DNA of 64,000 nucleotides from Clostridiales bacterium VE202-21 (GCA_000509105.1 BAIF02000118.1:78111-142110), one strand, 5' to 3'. Positions 50,945-60,671 are shown, numbered from the stretch's first letter. Notes: a model not told the origin generated them from the sequence alone. Program-made: numbers and translations.

Positions 50945-51628
50945 CTATAAATTGCAGTTTTTCGATTCTTCTATTGCTTTGCCGGCAATGTATCTAAGAA
51001 CATCCTCCGGCTTCTCCGCGAGAAAGTCCGCGCCCGCCGCCGCCAGCTCTTCCCGTGAACCGTAGCCGTATAAGACTCCCAGTGAATGGACACCGGCCTC
51101 TTTTGCCCCCAGAATATCATAATCCCTATCCCCGATCATCAAAACCGTGCTTCGTTCCTCCACACCGGCTGCATCCAGGACATACTCAATGACTTCCGAC
51201 TTCTTCGTCCGCCTTCCATCCATAAGGCTGCCGCCGATGAAATCGAAATACCTGCTGATCCCGAAATGTTCTGCAATCGTAACCGCAAATGCTTCCGGCT
51301 TCGAGGTTGCCATTATAACCTTCAGACCCGCACCCTTTAATTCCCGCAAAAGTTCCGATATGCCATCATAGACCTCATTTTCAAAAATCCCTTTATCCCG
51401 GTAATACTCCCGGTAATACTCCACCGCCCGGACACCTTCCTCATCGGAAAAACCACAGAATTTCTGAAACTGTTCCTTCAGAGGAGGTCCGATAAAACAG
51501 CGCAGCCTGGAAAAATCATCTACTTCCATTCCATATTTATTCAGTGCGTACTGTACCCCTGCCATAATTCCCGGCCCGGAATCCGTCAAAGTGCCATCCA
51601 GGTCAAACAAAACCGTCTTAATCTCCAT
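50945..51628 (-). CDS. HAD-superfamily phosphatase, Gph-like
   Basis: A 227-residue HAD hydrolase. Motif I is VLFDLDGTLTDSG, motif II is VIMATSKPEAFA, Lys/Asp motif III/IV is MIGDRDYDILGAKEAG, and there is an alpha-helical cap. It resembles phosphoglycolate phosphatase or pyrophosphatase PpaX-type enzymes. The substrate is unknown. It lies 50 bases downstream of the greA gene in the same direction. Confidence 0.92.
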   Translation of the reverse strand: MEIKTVLFDLDGTLTDSGPGIMAGVQYALNKYGMEVDDFSRLRCFIGPPLKEQFQKFCGFSDEEGVRAVEYYREYYRDKGIFENEVYDGISELLRELKGAGLKVIMATSKPEAFAVTIAEHFGISRYFDFIGGSLMDGRRTKKSEVIEYVLDAAGVEERSTVLMIGDRDYDILGAKEAGVHSLGVLYGYGSREELAAAGADFLAEKPEDVLRYIAGKAIEESKNCNL

Positions 51629-51679
51629 TCTTTCAGCCCTCCACTATGCGGGAACCCGCATTTCTGCTTCTAATTCTCT

Positions 51680-52183
51680 TTAGAAGCTTCTAATCTTATC
51701 CTCTTCATCATTCTGTGTATTAACGATGCTACGGATCACTACATAATACCCGTAGTCCTCATTCACTTTCACATATACTCTGTCATTCACTCTATGTCCC
51801 AGTATTGCTTTCCCGATCGGAGATTCGATACTAATCAGCCCGTTTATCGAACTGCCTCTCACTGACGTAACAAGCCGGTATGTTTCTATCTCGTCATCAT
51901 CTTCGCAGTAAAGCTCCACCGTATTATTGATGCCGACTTCGTCCTCACGGGAAGTATCATCCACAATCACGGCAGTCTTCAGCATTCTCTCCAGATAACG
52001 GATACGGCTCTCGTTCTTATTCTTATCCTTCTTTGCAGCATGGTACTCAAAATTCTCACTCAGATCACCATGGGCCCGCGCTTCCTTTACGGCCTCGATA
52101 GCTTCCCGGCGCACCACCAGCTTCCGGTGCTCAATCTCCTCCTGGATCTTCTTCACATCACTTTTGGTTAATTTATCATACAT
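51680..52183 (-). CDS. greA: GreA/GreB-family transcription elongation factor
   Basis: A 167-residue GreA-like protein that rescues backtracked RNA polymerase by stimulating transcript cleavage. The N-terminal coiled coil with the acidic tip (EARAHGDLSENFEYHAAKKDKNKNESRIRYLERML) and the C-terminal FKBP-like domain (SPIGKAILGHRVND) are present. The C-terminus is slightly unusual (VKVNEDYGYYVVIRSI), so it may be a GreA paralogue rather than the main copy. ATG 52183 has AGAGGA 11 bases upstream. Confidence 0.88.
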   Translation of the reverse strand: MYDKLTKSDVKKIQEEIEHRKLVVRREAIEAVKEARAHGDLSENFEYHAAKKDKNKNESRIRYLERMLKTAVIVDDTSREDEVGINNTVELYCEDDDEIETYRLVTSVRGSSINGLISIESPIGKAILGHRVNDRVYVKVNEDYGYYVVIRSIVNTQNDEEDKIRSF

Positions 52184-52320
52184 TGGTATTTCAGTCCTCT
52201 TTAAAAAATTTAATAGATACCAGATCATTATACACTAAAATGCGTGAGGGTTAAACAAAATTTTTACTTTTGGGGAGAAGGGGCGCCTTTCCAATGCAGG
52301 GTGCGGGATGAGGAAGCACT

Positions 52321-52364
52321 GAAAAAGGACAGCCACTGCCCTTGAAGGCCTGCGGCTGTCCCTT
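52321..52364 (-). terminator. gpmI terminator
   Basis: On the minus strand GGGACAGCC and GGCTGTCC form a stem closed by TTTTTC, about 40 bases after the gpmI stop. The remaining 52229-52320 stretch is featureless. Confidence 0.75.
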
Positions 52365-52401
52365 TCCGGCGCGTCCCCGCCCGGTTCCACGGCAGGCGTC
52401 T

Positions 52402-53940
52402 CTACTTCACCAGTAAAGACCTCCCCGTCATTTCCTGCGGCTGCTCCATCCCCATCATTTCGATAAGTGTTGGTGCGATATCCGCCAGGCATCCGCCCTC
52501 TCTGAGGCTGTATGCCGGGTCTGCATTGACTAATATGAACGGCACCGGATTCGTCGTATGAGCAGTAAACGGCTCGCCTGTCTCCTGGTCAATCAGCTGT
52601 TCTGCATTTCCATGATCCGCACAGATAAACATCTGGCCATTGACTTCTTTGACGGCATCTACCGCTTTCCCAACACATTCATCCACTGCCTCAATCGCTT
52701 TCACGGCAGCGGCTTCAACTCCCGTGTGTCCTACCATATCCGGATTTGCAAAGTTGATGATGATCACATCGTATTTGCCGGATTTGATTGCATCCACCAG
52801 CTTATCACATACTTCATAAGCACTCATCTCCGGCTTCAGGTCATAGGTTGCAACCTTCGGAGATTTTACAAGAATTCTGTCTTCTCCCTCGTTTGGCTCC
52901 TCAACGCCGCCATTGAAGAAGAAGGTAACATGTGCATACTTTTCGGTCTCGGCAATACGCGCCTGCGTCATGTGGTTCTTTGCCAGGAACTCTCCGAATG
53001 TATTGGTGATTTCATCTTTTCCAAAGGCTACCAGTTTATTTCCAATTGTCACATCGTAGTCAGTGAAGCAAACGAATACTGTCTTAATGCGCGGGCCTCT
53101 GTCAAATCCCTCAAAGTTGTCATCACAGAATGTTCTTGTGATTTCTCTTGCACGGTCAGGACGGAAATTGAAGAAGATCACGGAATCGCTGTCTTTTATT
53201 GTTGCAACCGGAGCGCCATCCTTCATGACAACCGTCGGAAGCACGAATTCGTCTGTTTTATCTGCATCATAAGAATCCTGGATTCCTTCCGGACCCGACG
53301 CCGCAGTCTCTCCCTCTCCGTTTACAAGGGCTTTATATGCCTTTTCCACTCTGTCCCAACGATTGTCTCTGTCCATTGCATAATAACGTCCCATCACGCT
53401 TGCAACTTCACCGACACCGATCTCTTTCATCTTTGCTTCCAACTGCTCTACATAGTCCTTGCCGGATGCGGGAGGTGTGTCACGTCCGTCCAGGAAACAG
53501 TGTACATATACTTTTTCGATACCCTGTTTCTTAGCAAGCTCCAGCAGACCGTATATATGCTCATTGTGGCTGTGAACACCGCCGTCTGAGACAAGACCAA
53601 ATATATGCAGGGCCGAGCCGCTCTTTTTTACATTCTCGCTAGCCGCAAGAAGCGCCTTGTTTTCAAAAAAATCCCCATCCTGGATTGCTTTTGTAATCTT
53701 AGTCAGATCCTGATATACAATTCTTCCTGCCCCCATGTTGAGGTGTCCTACTTCTGAATTTCCCATCTGGCCGTCCGGAAGGCCTACCGCCAGGCCGCTC
53801 GCATTTCCTTTCACAAAGGGGCACTCTGCCATCAGTTTATCCATTACAGGAGTTCTGCCCTCTGCCACCGCGTTACCGTTCGTATTATCATTTAATCCAT
53901 ATCCATCCAATATCATTAATACCGTTGGTTTTTTGCTCAT
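52402..53940 (-). CDS. gpmI: 2,3-bisphosphoglycerate-independent phosphoglycerate mutase
   Basis: A 512-residue metalloenzyme interconverting 3- and 2-phosphoglycerate. It shows MILDGYGL, GNSEVGHLNMGAGR (catalytic Ser), FLDGRDTPP, FNFRPDRAREITR, NFANPDMVGHTG and CADHGNAEQL. ATG 53940 follows AAGGAGAAT. Last gene of the glycolytic run. Confidence 0.97.
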   Translation of the reverse strand: MSKKPTVLMILDGYGLNDNTNGNAVAEGRTPVMDKLMAECPFVKGNASGLAVGLPDGQMGNSEVGHLNMGAGRIVYQDLTKITKAIQDGDFFENKALLAASENVKKSGSALHIFGLVSDGGVHSHNEHIYGLLELAKKQGIEKVYVHCFLDGRDTPPASGKDYVEQLEAKMKEIGVGEVASVMGRYYAMDRDNRWDRVEKAYKALVNGEGETAASGPEGIQDSYDADKTDEFVLPTVVMKDGAPVATIKDSDSVIFFNFRPDRAREITRTFCDDNFEGFDRGPRIKTVFVCFTDYDVTIGNKLVAFGKDEITNTFGEFLAKNHMTQARIAETEKYAHVTFFFNGGVEEPNEGEDRILVKSPKVATYDLKPEMSAYEVCDKLVDAIKSGKYDVIIINFANPDMVGHTGVEAAAVKAIEAVDECVGKAVDAVKEVNGQMFICADHGNAEQLIDQETGEPFTAHTTNPVPFILVNADPAYSLREGGCLADIAPTLIEMMGMEQPQEMTGRSLLVK

Positions 53941-54015
53941 ATTATTCTCCTTCATTGTTATCTAATTACTGCATTCCGGAACCTATTGTACCTTGTTTCT
54001 CCGGATTTTGCAAAT

Positions 54016-54837
54016 CTAATCTGTCATCCCCTTCAGCCAGGTCTCAAGCAGATGGATCCAGGACTGTACCGGTTCGCAAATCATACTGCCATCCGCCCGT
54101 GCGCTCGTCTGGTCCCCCAGGGAAAGCCCGTGCTCACCGGCAGGATACATATGAAACTCCGTGGACACCCCTGCCTTCCTGAGCGCCTGAACGAATAACA
54201 GCGCATTTTCAACCGGCACGGTCTCATCCGTAAATGTATGCCATATAAAACATGGAGGTGCAGCGGATGTCACCTGCTTCTCGATGGAAACCCTGTCCTT
54301 CAGTTCTTCATACCGGCTTCCCAGAAGGCTCTTGAAGCTGCCCTCATGGGCGTATTCTTCCTCTGAGGTGATCACTGGATAACACAAAATCATTCCACAT
54401 GGTTTCAGTATCTCCGGAGTTGTACCCGACAATTCACAAAGAAACGGCTGATTCCAGAATACCCCCAGACTGGCGGCCAGATGTCCGCCTGCCGACGAAC
54501 CCTGTATAAAAATCTTGTCCGTATTTACATGCCATTTTTCGCGGTTTGTGTGCACCAGCTTCATCACCTCTGCCAGCTCCAGAAGCGCAGTCGGAAAACG
54601 TGCAGGCGCCACGGAATACCGCAGAATACCCACATGGTACCCCATGCTCAAAAGACGCATGGCAATCGGTTCAGCCTCCCTATCGCTGGTCATCTCGTAT
54701 CCGCCGCCAGGACAGAGAATCACCATGGGACGGTAAACATCCCCTTGAAAATCCATAGAACTCTTTAAAATATATGCATAAAACTTTGTATCTTCAGCAG
54801 ATCCGTCCGCCCGGATCGGAATTATCTCATACTGCAT
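54016..54837 (-). CDS. alpha/beta-hydrolase, esterase/lipase type
   Basis: A 273-residue hydrolase. The nucleophile elbow is IQGSSAGGHLA, the oxyanion GGGY lies in ILCPGGGYEMTS, the catalytic His is in YPAGEHGLS, and a PPCFIWHTFTDETVPVEN strand carries the Asp. It resembles BD-FAE/acetyl-xylan esterase-type enzymes that deacylate carbohydrates. It is encoded between tpiA and gpmI, an unusual place, and may be co-transcribed with them. There is no signal peptide, so its substrate should be inside the cell. Confidence 0.85.
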   Translation of the reverse strand: MQYEIIPIRADGSAEDTKFYAYILKSSMDFQGDVYRPMVILCPGGGYEMTSDREAEPIAMRLLSMGYHVGILRYSVAPARFPTALLELAEVMKLVHTNREKWHVNTDKIFIQGSSAGGHLAASLGVFWNQPFLCELSGTTPEILKPCGMILCYPVITSEEEYAHEGSFKSLLGSRYEELKDRVSIEKQVTSAAPPCFIWHTFTDETVPVENALLFVQALRKAGVSTEFHMYPAGEHGLSLGDQTSARADGSMICEPVQSWIHLLETWLKGMTD

Positions 54838-54977
54838 ATTCAGCCTCCTGCTTTGTTCGTGACATTCTCTATCGCAAGAAAATCGTGGCGAGCTTTTCCT
54901 GCACTCCCCACGATTCCCTTCCCTGCGGTATCCGTCCTCTTACGACAGCCGGTACCGCTAATATCTGCACTTGCGAA

Positions 54978-55727
54978 TTATTTATAGTTTACAATCTTAC
55001 CGAAATCTGCTTTCAGAGATGCACCACCAACAAGTCCTCCGTCGATATCAGCCTGTGCAAATAATTCCGGAGCTGTTGCAGCATTTACAGATCCGCCGTA
55101 CTGAATACGGATTGCCTCTGCTGTAGCCTGGTCATAAACTTCAGCGATACATGCACGGATTCCTGCGCATACTTCCTGAGCCTGCTCTGTTGTAGCAGTC
55201 TTTCCTGTTCCAATCGCCCAGATTGGCTCGTAAGCGATCACTGCCGTCTTAGCCTGGTCAGCTGTAACATTCTGGAACCCAACCTTAACCTGCTGACGGA
55301 TGAAATCCATGGTCACGCCCTGTTCTCTCTGCTCCAGTGACTCTCCGCAGCACATGATAGGTGTGATACCGTGCTCAAATGCTTTCAGCACTTTTTTGTT
55401 TACGTCTTCGTTGGTTTCACCAAAATATTCTCTTCTCTCGGAATGTCCGAGAACAACGTATTTTACCCCTGCATCAACAAGCATAGCCGGAGCGATCTCG
55501 CCCGTGTAAGCACCGCTCTCCTCAAAATACATGTTCTCTGCGCCAACCTGGATATTGCTTCCCTTAGAAGCCTCTACAACCGGTACGATATCAATAGCAG
55601 GTACACAGAAAACTACATCAACCTCTTCGTTTGCCACCAGCGGTTTTAACTCCTCAACCAGCGCTACTGCCTCACTTGGAGTCTTGTTCATTTTCCAGTT
55701 ACCTGCGATAATTTTCTTTCTTGCCAT
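54978..55727 (-). CDS. tpiA: triosephosphate isomerase
   Basis: A 249-residue TIM interconverting dihydroxyacetone phosphate and glyceraldehyde 3-phosphate. Catalytic Lys12 is in GNWKMNK, His in VLGHSERR and Glu in AYEPIWAIGTG. The phosphate loop is YGGSVNAAT. It lies 77 bases after pgk, with a short TIR-family palindrome in the gap. Confidence 0.98.
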   Translation of the reverse strand: MARKKIIAGNWKMNKTPSEAVALVEELKPLVANEEVDVVFCVPAIDIVPVVEASKGSNIQVGAENMYFEESGAYTGEIAPAMLVDAGVKYVVLGHSERREYFGETNEDVNKKVLKAFEHGITPIMCCGESLEQREQGVTMDFIRQQVKVGFQNVTADQAKTAVIAYEPIWAIGTGKTATTEQAQEVCAGIRACIAEVYDQATAEAIRIQYGGSVNAATAPELFAQADIDGGLVGGASLKADFGKIVNYK

Positions 55728-55765
55728 GATATGGTCTCCTTTTATCTTAAATTAGTTAACAATCT

Positions 55766-55795
55766 GTAATAATTCAGGCCTGTCTGAACTGTTAC
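55766..55795. repeat. short TIR-family palindrome between pgk and tpiA
   Basis: GTAATAATTCAGGC and GTCTGAACTGTTAC match the end stem of the 23047-23183 element, with weaker pairing. It lies inside the glycolytic transcript and could act as a processing or stability stem. Confidence 0.5.
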
Positions 55796-55804
55796 AACAA
55801 TTCT

Positions 55805-56998
55805 TTATTTATCGTTTGCTGCCGCTACGCCCGGAAGTTCTTTTCCTTCAAGGAATTCCAGGGAAGCCCCGCCGCCTGTAGAGATGTGTGTCATCTTGTC
55901 GCCGTATCCCAGCTGGTTAACTGCAGCTGCGGAATCACCACCGCCGATGATTGTCACTGCATCTGTCTCTGAAAGAGCTTTTGCCACTGCCTCTGTTCCT
56001 GCCGCAAAGTTCGGCATCTCGAAGCATCCCATTGGTCCGTTCCAGACAACAGTCTTTGCACTCTTCACTTCGTCTGCATATAATTTAGCAGTCTCAGGTC
56101 CGATATCCAGTCCTTCCCAGCCATCCGGGATCTCCCCGCGTCCTACCACTTTCGTATTTGCATCATTGGAGAAATCATCTGCAATCACGTTGTCAACCGG
56201 CAGAAGAAGCTTCACGCCCTTTTCTTCTGCTTTTTTGATCATGTCCAGCGCGTACTGGCAGTAATCTTCTTCCAGAAGAGATTTGCCGACGCTTCCGCCC
56301 TGAGCCTTGCTGAATGTATAAGACATTCCGCCCCCGATGATCAGGGTGTCAACCTTGTCCAAAAGGTTCTCGATAACTGAAATCTTACTGGAAACCTTAG
56401 CTCCTCCAAGAATTGCAACAAAAGGTCTCGCCGGATTCTCTACTGCATTGCCCAGGAAATCTATTTCTTTCTGCATTAAGTATCCTACTACTGCGGTCTC
56501 TACAAACTGTGTAACACCAACGTTTGAACAGTGTGCCCTATGTGCTGTTCCGAATGCATCGTTTACAAAAACATCACAAAGAGATGCCAGATCTTTGCTG
56601 AAGGCCTCGCCGTTCTTTGTCTCTTCTGCTCTGTAGCGCGTATTCTCGAGAAGGACGATGTCTCCATCATTCATTGCTTCTACTGCTGCCTTTGCATTTG
56701 ATCCTACAACCTCAGGATCTGCTGCAAATTTTACTTCCTGTCCGAGCAGTTCGGATAATCTGACAGCGACCGGTGCAAGTGATAATTCCGGAAGCGGCTG
56801 TCCCTTCGGCTTGCCCAGGTGGGAGCAAAGGATCACTTTACCGCCGTCTGCCACCAGCTTTTTGATCGTCGGCAGTGCAGCCACAAGACGGTTCTCGTCT
56901 GTGATCTTTCCGTCGATCAATGGTACATTAAAATCGCATCTTACAAGAACTTTTTTACCCTTAACATTAATATCGTCTACTGATTTTTTGTTGAGCAT
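55805..56998 (-). CDS. pgk: phosphoglycerate kinase
   Basis: A 397-residue kinase making ATP from 1,3-bisphosphoglycerate. KKVLVRCDFNVPL, SHLGKPKG, VFVNDAFGTAHRAH, GGAKVSSKI and GGGDSAAAV are clear. It follows gap after a stem-loop. Confidence 0.98.
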   Translation of the reverse strand: MLNKKSVDDINVKGKKVLVRCDFNVPLIDGKITDENRLVAALPTIKKLVADGGKVILCSHLGKPKGQPLPELSLAPVAVRLSELLGQEVKFAADPEVVGSNAKAAVEAMNDGDIVLLENTRYRAEETKNGEAFSKDLASLCDVFVNDAFGTAHRAHCSNVGVTQFVETAVVGYLMQKEIDFLGNAVENPARPFVAILGGAKVSSKISVIENLLDKVDTLIIGGGMSYTFSKAQGGSVGKSLLEEDYCQYALDMIKKAEEKGVKLLLPVDNVIADDFSNDANTKVVGRGEIPDGWEGLDIGPETAKLYADEVKSAKTVVWNGPMGCFEMPNFAAGTEAVAKALSETDAVTIIGGGDSAAAVNQLGYGDKMTHISTGGGASLEFLEGKELPGVAAANDK

Positions 56999-57070
56999 CT
57001 TATTGCCTCCTGTTTAATAATTACCTTCTAGGGATAGAGCAGTCACACTATCCTATCCCTTATATTTCAT

Positions 57071-57107
57071 AAAAAAAGGATCCGGCCCTATATAAGACCG
57101 GACCCTT
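57071..57107 (-). terminator. stem-loop between gap and pgk
   Basis: GGGTCCGGTC and GGCCGGATCC pair on the minus strand, followed by TTTTTTT: a good terminator shape. As pgk has no obvious promoter of its own, it is probably a partial terminator that gives more gap than pgk message. Confidence 0.75.
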
Positions 57108-57162
57108 TGTGAGTCTATTTTTTAGAAATTAATCTGCCGATTATATTTTCCGAAATACCGAC

Positions 57163-58176
57163 TTACAGTAATGTTCCAAAGTATTTGATTGTTCTTACCA
57201 TCTGGCTTGTGTAAGAATTCTCATTGTCATACCAGGATACAACCTGTACCTGTGTTGTTCCGTTGTCCAAAGGCAGTACCATTGTCTGAGTAGCATCAAA
57301 TAAAGAACCATAGTTCATTCCTACGATGTCGCTGGATACGATCTCATCTGTGTTGTATCCGAAAGACTCGTTGGAAGCAGCTTTCATAGCTTCGTTGATC
57401 TGATCTACTGTTACTGTTCCTTCAACTACTGCTGTCAGGATTGTTGTGGATCCTGTCGGGGTAGGAACACGCTGAGCAGCTCCGATCAGCTTGCCGTTCA
57501 GTGCCGGGATAACCAGGCCGATTGCCTTAGCTGCACCTGTGCTGTTAGGAACGATATTCACTGCAGCTGCACGTGATCTTCTCAGATCGCCTTTTCTCTG
57601 CGGTCCGTCAAGTGTCATCTGGTCGCCTGTGTAAGCATGGATTGTGCACATGATACCTGTCTTGATCTCAGCTAGATCGTTCAGTGCTTTTGCCATCGGT
57701 GCCAGACAGTTTGTTGTACAGGAAGCTGCTGAGATGATGTTGTCCTCTTTTGTCAGCTCCTCGTGGTTAACATTATATACGATTGTAGGAAGGTCATTTC
57801 CAGCCGGAGCAGAGATGACTACTTTCTTAGCGCCTGCTTTGATGTGAGCCTCTGCTTTTGCTTTTGATGTATAGAAGCCTGTACACTCCAGAACTACGTC
57901 TACACCAATCTCTCCCCATGGAAGTTCTTCAGCGTTAGCTTTTGCATAGATTTTGATTTCTTTTCCGTCTACTGTGATGGAGTCCTCACCAGCTGTTACT
58001 TTGTCAGCAAGTGCATATTTTCCCTGTGTTGAATCATATTTTAATAAGTGAGCCAACATTTTCGGAGATGTTAAGTCGTTGATTGCAACTACTTCATACC
58101 CTTCTGTTCCGAACATCTGTCTGAATGCGAGACGTCCAATACGTCCAAATCCATTAATCGCTACTTTTACTGCCAT
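57163..58176 (-). CDS. gap: glyceraldehyde-3-phosphate dehydrogenase
   Basis: A 337-residue NAD-dependent GAPDH. The Rossmann start is VKVAINGFGRIGRLAFRQ, the catalytic Cys is in SAASCTTNCLAP, and the RVPTPTGS loop and SWYDNENSYTSQM C-terminus are present. AGGAGG lies seven bases before ATG. First gene of gap-pgk-tpiA-esterase-gpmI. Confidence 0.98.
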   Translation of the reverse strand: MAVKVAINGFGRIGRLAFRQMFGTEGYEVVAINDLTSPKMLAHLLKYDSTQGKYALADKVTAGEDSITVDGKEIKIYAKANAEELPWGEIGVDVVLECTGFYTSKAKAEAHIKAGAKKVVISAPAGNDLPTIVYNVNHEELTKEDNIISAASCTTNCLAPMAKALNDLAEIKTGIMCTIHAYTGDQMTLDGPQRKGDLRRSRAAAVNIVPNSTGAAKAIGLVIPALNGKLIGAAQRVPTPTGSTTILTAVVEGTVTVDQINEAMKAASNESFGYNTDEIVSSDIVGMNYGSLFDATQTMVLPLDNGTTQVQVVSWYDNENSYTSQMVRTIKYFGTLL

Positions 58177-58283
58177 GATTAATTCCTCCTAAAGTTTTGA
58201 AAGTTGTTAACTGTTACACAGTTATTTTATTGTGAAACCTTCAGCAAACCTCAAGTTTGTTAAAGATTCATCAACTACGGTTT

Positions 58284-58312
58284 ATTGTACTAAATCAAGA
58301 ACAAAAATTCAA
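58284..58312 (-). promoter_or_regulatory. gap promoter
   Basis: TTGAAT (58312-58307) and TACAAT (58289-58284), 17 bases apart on the minus strand, about 110 bases upstream of gap. No CggR operator or cggR gene is seen in the window. Confidence 0.75.
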
Positions 58313-58327
58313 GTGCTAAATATATTT

Positions 58328-59146
58328 TTATGGAAGTTGTTGAAAAATCGGCATTCTGGACTTAAATTCTGTGTAGTATTTAAAGCCGCAGCCCTTCAGG
58401 ATGTCCCCTGCCTTCTGAAAATCGTAGGCAATGTGTTCCGGCCGGTGCCCGTCGGCACCGATTGTGATCACCTCTCCTCCCAGTTCCCTGTAGCGCCTGA
58501 TCACATCCGGATGCGGATGGCAGAAGCCGAGACCGTACTTGAATCCGGCCATATTCATCTCAATGCCCTTTCCCATGGAAATCACTTTTTTCAGAATCTC
58601 GTCCAGGATATCCGCATACTTCCGGTAACTGTACTCCTGCGCCTGTTTTTTTCCATAACGCACAACATAATCAATATGTCCCAGCACATCAAAGTCCTGC
58701 ACGGACTCTATATCTTCCAGTGTTACCTCAAATGTCTCTCTATATGCGTCTTCATCCGTCCTTGTTTCAAACATTTTCTGATAATACGGATCTTCCCCGT
58801 TTACCACATGGACAGAACCGATCACAAAATCAAAGGGATATTGACTGACTAATTCTTTATAGTATTCCCCCAGATGAGGCTGCAGCCCAATTTCAATCCC
58901 GATGCGCACATCAATCCTATCCGCATATTCTTCCCTGAGCGCCCCCAGTTCCTGAAAATATCTGTCTAAATCGAAAAGGGAACCTTCCATTCCAATATCC
59001 TCGTGAACCGGATAGTCTTTGTCGTTGTGGTCCGTTATACAGATTGTCGTCAATCCCTTTGCCAGGGCGCCCTCTATCATGTCCCTGGGGGAAATATCGC
59101 TGTCAATCGAAAAGTTAGTATGCATGTGAAAATCACTGGTTATCAT
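58328..59146 (-). CDS. PHP-family phosphatase, histidinol-phosphatase type
   Basis: A 272-residue PHP hydrolase. Metal motifs HMHTNFS (7-13), ITDHNDKD, the central HVV and GHIDYVVRYGK, and C-terminal IGADGHRPEHIA are present. It is most like HisK histidinol-phosphate phosphatases, but many PHP proteins in Clostridia act on other phosphates and no his genes are in the window. Its start overlaps the mnmA end by four bases, so it is the last gene of the isc-mnmA transcript. Confidence 0.85.
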   Translation of the reverse strand: MITSDFHMHTNFSIDSDISPRDMIEGALAKGLTTICITDHNDKDYPVHEDIGMEGSLFDLDRYFQELGALREEYADRIDVRIGIEIGLQPHLGEYYKELVSQYPFDFVIGSVHVVNGEDPYYQKMFETRTDEDAYRETFEVTLEDIESVQDFDVLGHIDYVVRYGKKQAQEYSYRKYADILDEILKKVISMGKGIEMNMAGFKYGLGFCHPHPDVIRRYRELGGEVITIGADGHRPEHIAYDFQKAGDILKGCGFKYYTEFKSRMPIFQQLP

Positions 59147-60213
59147 AAAATGGTCCCTCCGCCGAGTACGTATTCACCGTCGTAAAATACAACAGCCTGT
59201 CCGGGAGTCACCGCCCGCTGCGGCTCCTCGAAAGTGCAGAGCACCTCATCGCCTCCCGTTTTCTCTATTATACACCATGCCCCCTTATGGTTATAGCGTA
59301 TTTTGGTAAAAACTCGTAAAGGTTCCGTCAAATCTTCTACAGACATAAAGTTCAGCGTTCCTGCCCGAAGCGTATGGGCCAAGGACTCTTCGTTTGTACC
59401 GATCACCACTTCATTGGTCTCCGGACGGATCTCCAGCACAAAGGCAGGATATCCCAGGGCAAGCCCCAGGCCTTTCCGTTGTCCAACCGTATAGTGGGTA
59501 ATGCCTTTGTGCCGTCCCAGCACATGGCCGTCACTGCTCACAAAATTCCCCTCCGGAACCCTGATTCCCGCTGTTTCTTCTATATAAGATGCATAATCAC
59601 CGCCCGGCACAAAACAGATGTCCTGGCTGTCCGGCTTGTTTGCAACCATAAGGCCAATTTTTTCGGCAATCCGGCGCACCTCGTCCTTTGCGTATTCTCC
59701 CACTGGCATCAGCGTGTGTTTCAGCTGTTCCTGGGTCAGATTATAAAGTGCATAGGTCTGATCCTTTGCAAGAGCCGCAGAACGCATCAGTGTAAAACGT
59801 CCATTGTCCAGCTTCACTACCCTGGCATAATGGCCGGTAGCAATGTACTCAGCCCCGATTGCCAGGCTCCTGTGCAGCAAAGCCTCCCACTTCACGTACC
59901 GGTTACAGGCGATGCAGGGGTTGGGTGTCCTGCCGTTACGGTATTCATCCACAAAATAATCAATCACATGTTCTTTGAATTCCTGCTTAAAATTCATCAC
60001 ATAATATGGAATCCCCAGATCCGCAGCCACCCTCCTGGCATCGTCCACAGCGCTCAGGCCGCAGCATCCTCCGTTTTCCTCCTGAACCGCCCGTTCCTCA
60101 TCCTGCCAGATCTGCATCGTCACACCAATGACGTCATATCCCTGTTCCTTCAGAAGATAGGCCGCTACCGAGGAGTCAACTCCTCCGGACATTCCGACTA
60201 CTACTTTGCTCAT
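59143..60213 (-). CDS. mnmA: tRNA-specific 2-thiouridylase
   Basis: A 356-residue enzyme placing sulfur on U34 of tRNA Glu, Gln and Lys, using sulfur relayed from IscS. The PP-loop is VVGMSGGVDSSVAAYLL. The catalytic Cys pair lies in NPCIACNRYVKW and SQDICFVPGGDY. The start shares one base with the iscU stop (TAATG), fitting coupled expression with the sulfur donors. Confidence 0.97.
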   Translation of the reverse strand: MSKVVVGMSGGVDSSVAAYLLKEQGYDVIGVTMQIWQDEERAVQEENGGCCGLSAVDDARRVAADLGIPYYVMNFKQEFKEHVIDYFVDEYRNGRTPNPCIACNRYVKWEALLHRSLAIGAEYIATGHYARVVKLDNGRFTLMRSAALAKDQTYALYNLTQEQLKHTLMPVGEYAKDEVRRIAEKIGLMVANKPDSQDICFVPGGDYASYIEETAGIRVPEGNFVSSDGHVLGRHKGITHYTVGQRKGLGLALGYPAFVLEIRPETNEVVIGTNEESLAHTLRAGTLNFMSVEDLTEPLRVFTKIRYNHKGAWCIIEKTGGDEVLCTFEEPQRAVTPGQAVVFYDGEYVLGGGTIL

Positions 60214-60656
60214 TAATACTCCTCTTCCTCTTCTTCCTCACCCTCATGGATATCTGACTTCGGCTTTTCCAGCCCTTCTATCTTAATATCGTTCTTCACG
60301 GCATAATCCCAGAGCGCGGCATGAATTGCCTCCTCTGCCAGCAGGGAGCAGTGCACCTTCACCGGCGGAAGTCCGTCCAGGGCTTCCATAACCGCCTTGT
60401 TCGTAATCTGCATTGCTTCCTGGATATTCTTCCCCTTCACCAGTTCTGTTGCCATACTGCTTGTCGCCACTGCTGCACCACAGCCAAATGTCTTAAACTT
60501 GACGTCACGGATAATCTGATTTTCATCAATATCCAGGTAAATGCGCATGATGTCTCCGCATTTTGCATTTCCCACGGTGCCGACTCCGCTTGCACCCTCT
60601 ATTTCTCCTACATTTCTTGGATGTTCAAAGTGATCCATTACCTTTTCTGAATACAT
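60213..60656 (-). CDS. iscU: Fe-S cluster scaffold, IscU/NifU N-terminal type
   Basis: A 147-residue scaffold. The three cluster cysteines are in GNAKCGD, FKTFGCGAA and VKVHCSLLAEEA. It receives sulfur from IscS and iron to build [2Fe-2S]/[4Fe-4S] clusters. The C-terminus is an unusual run of acidic residues (HEGEEEEEEEY). No iscA, hscBA or ferredoxin follow; this reduced set is usual in Clostridia. Confidence 0.95.
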   Translation of the reverse strand: MYSEKVMDHFEHPRNVGEIEGASGVGTVGNAKCGDIMRIYLDIDENQIIRDVKFKTFGCGAAVATSSMATELVKGKNIQEAMQITNKAVMEALDGLPPVKVHCSLLAEEAIHAALWDYAVKNDIKIEGLEKPKSDIHEGEEEEEEEY

Positions 60657-60671
60657 ATATTCTTCCTCCTG

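Noticed and set aside
52558..53589. 343-residue plus-strand open frame
   Set aside because: Complement of gpmI; composition typical of an antisense frame, with no start signal.
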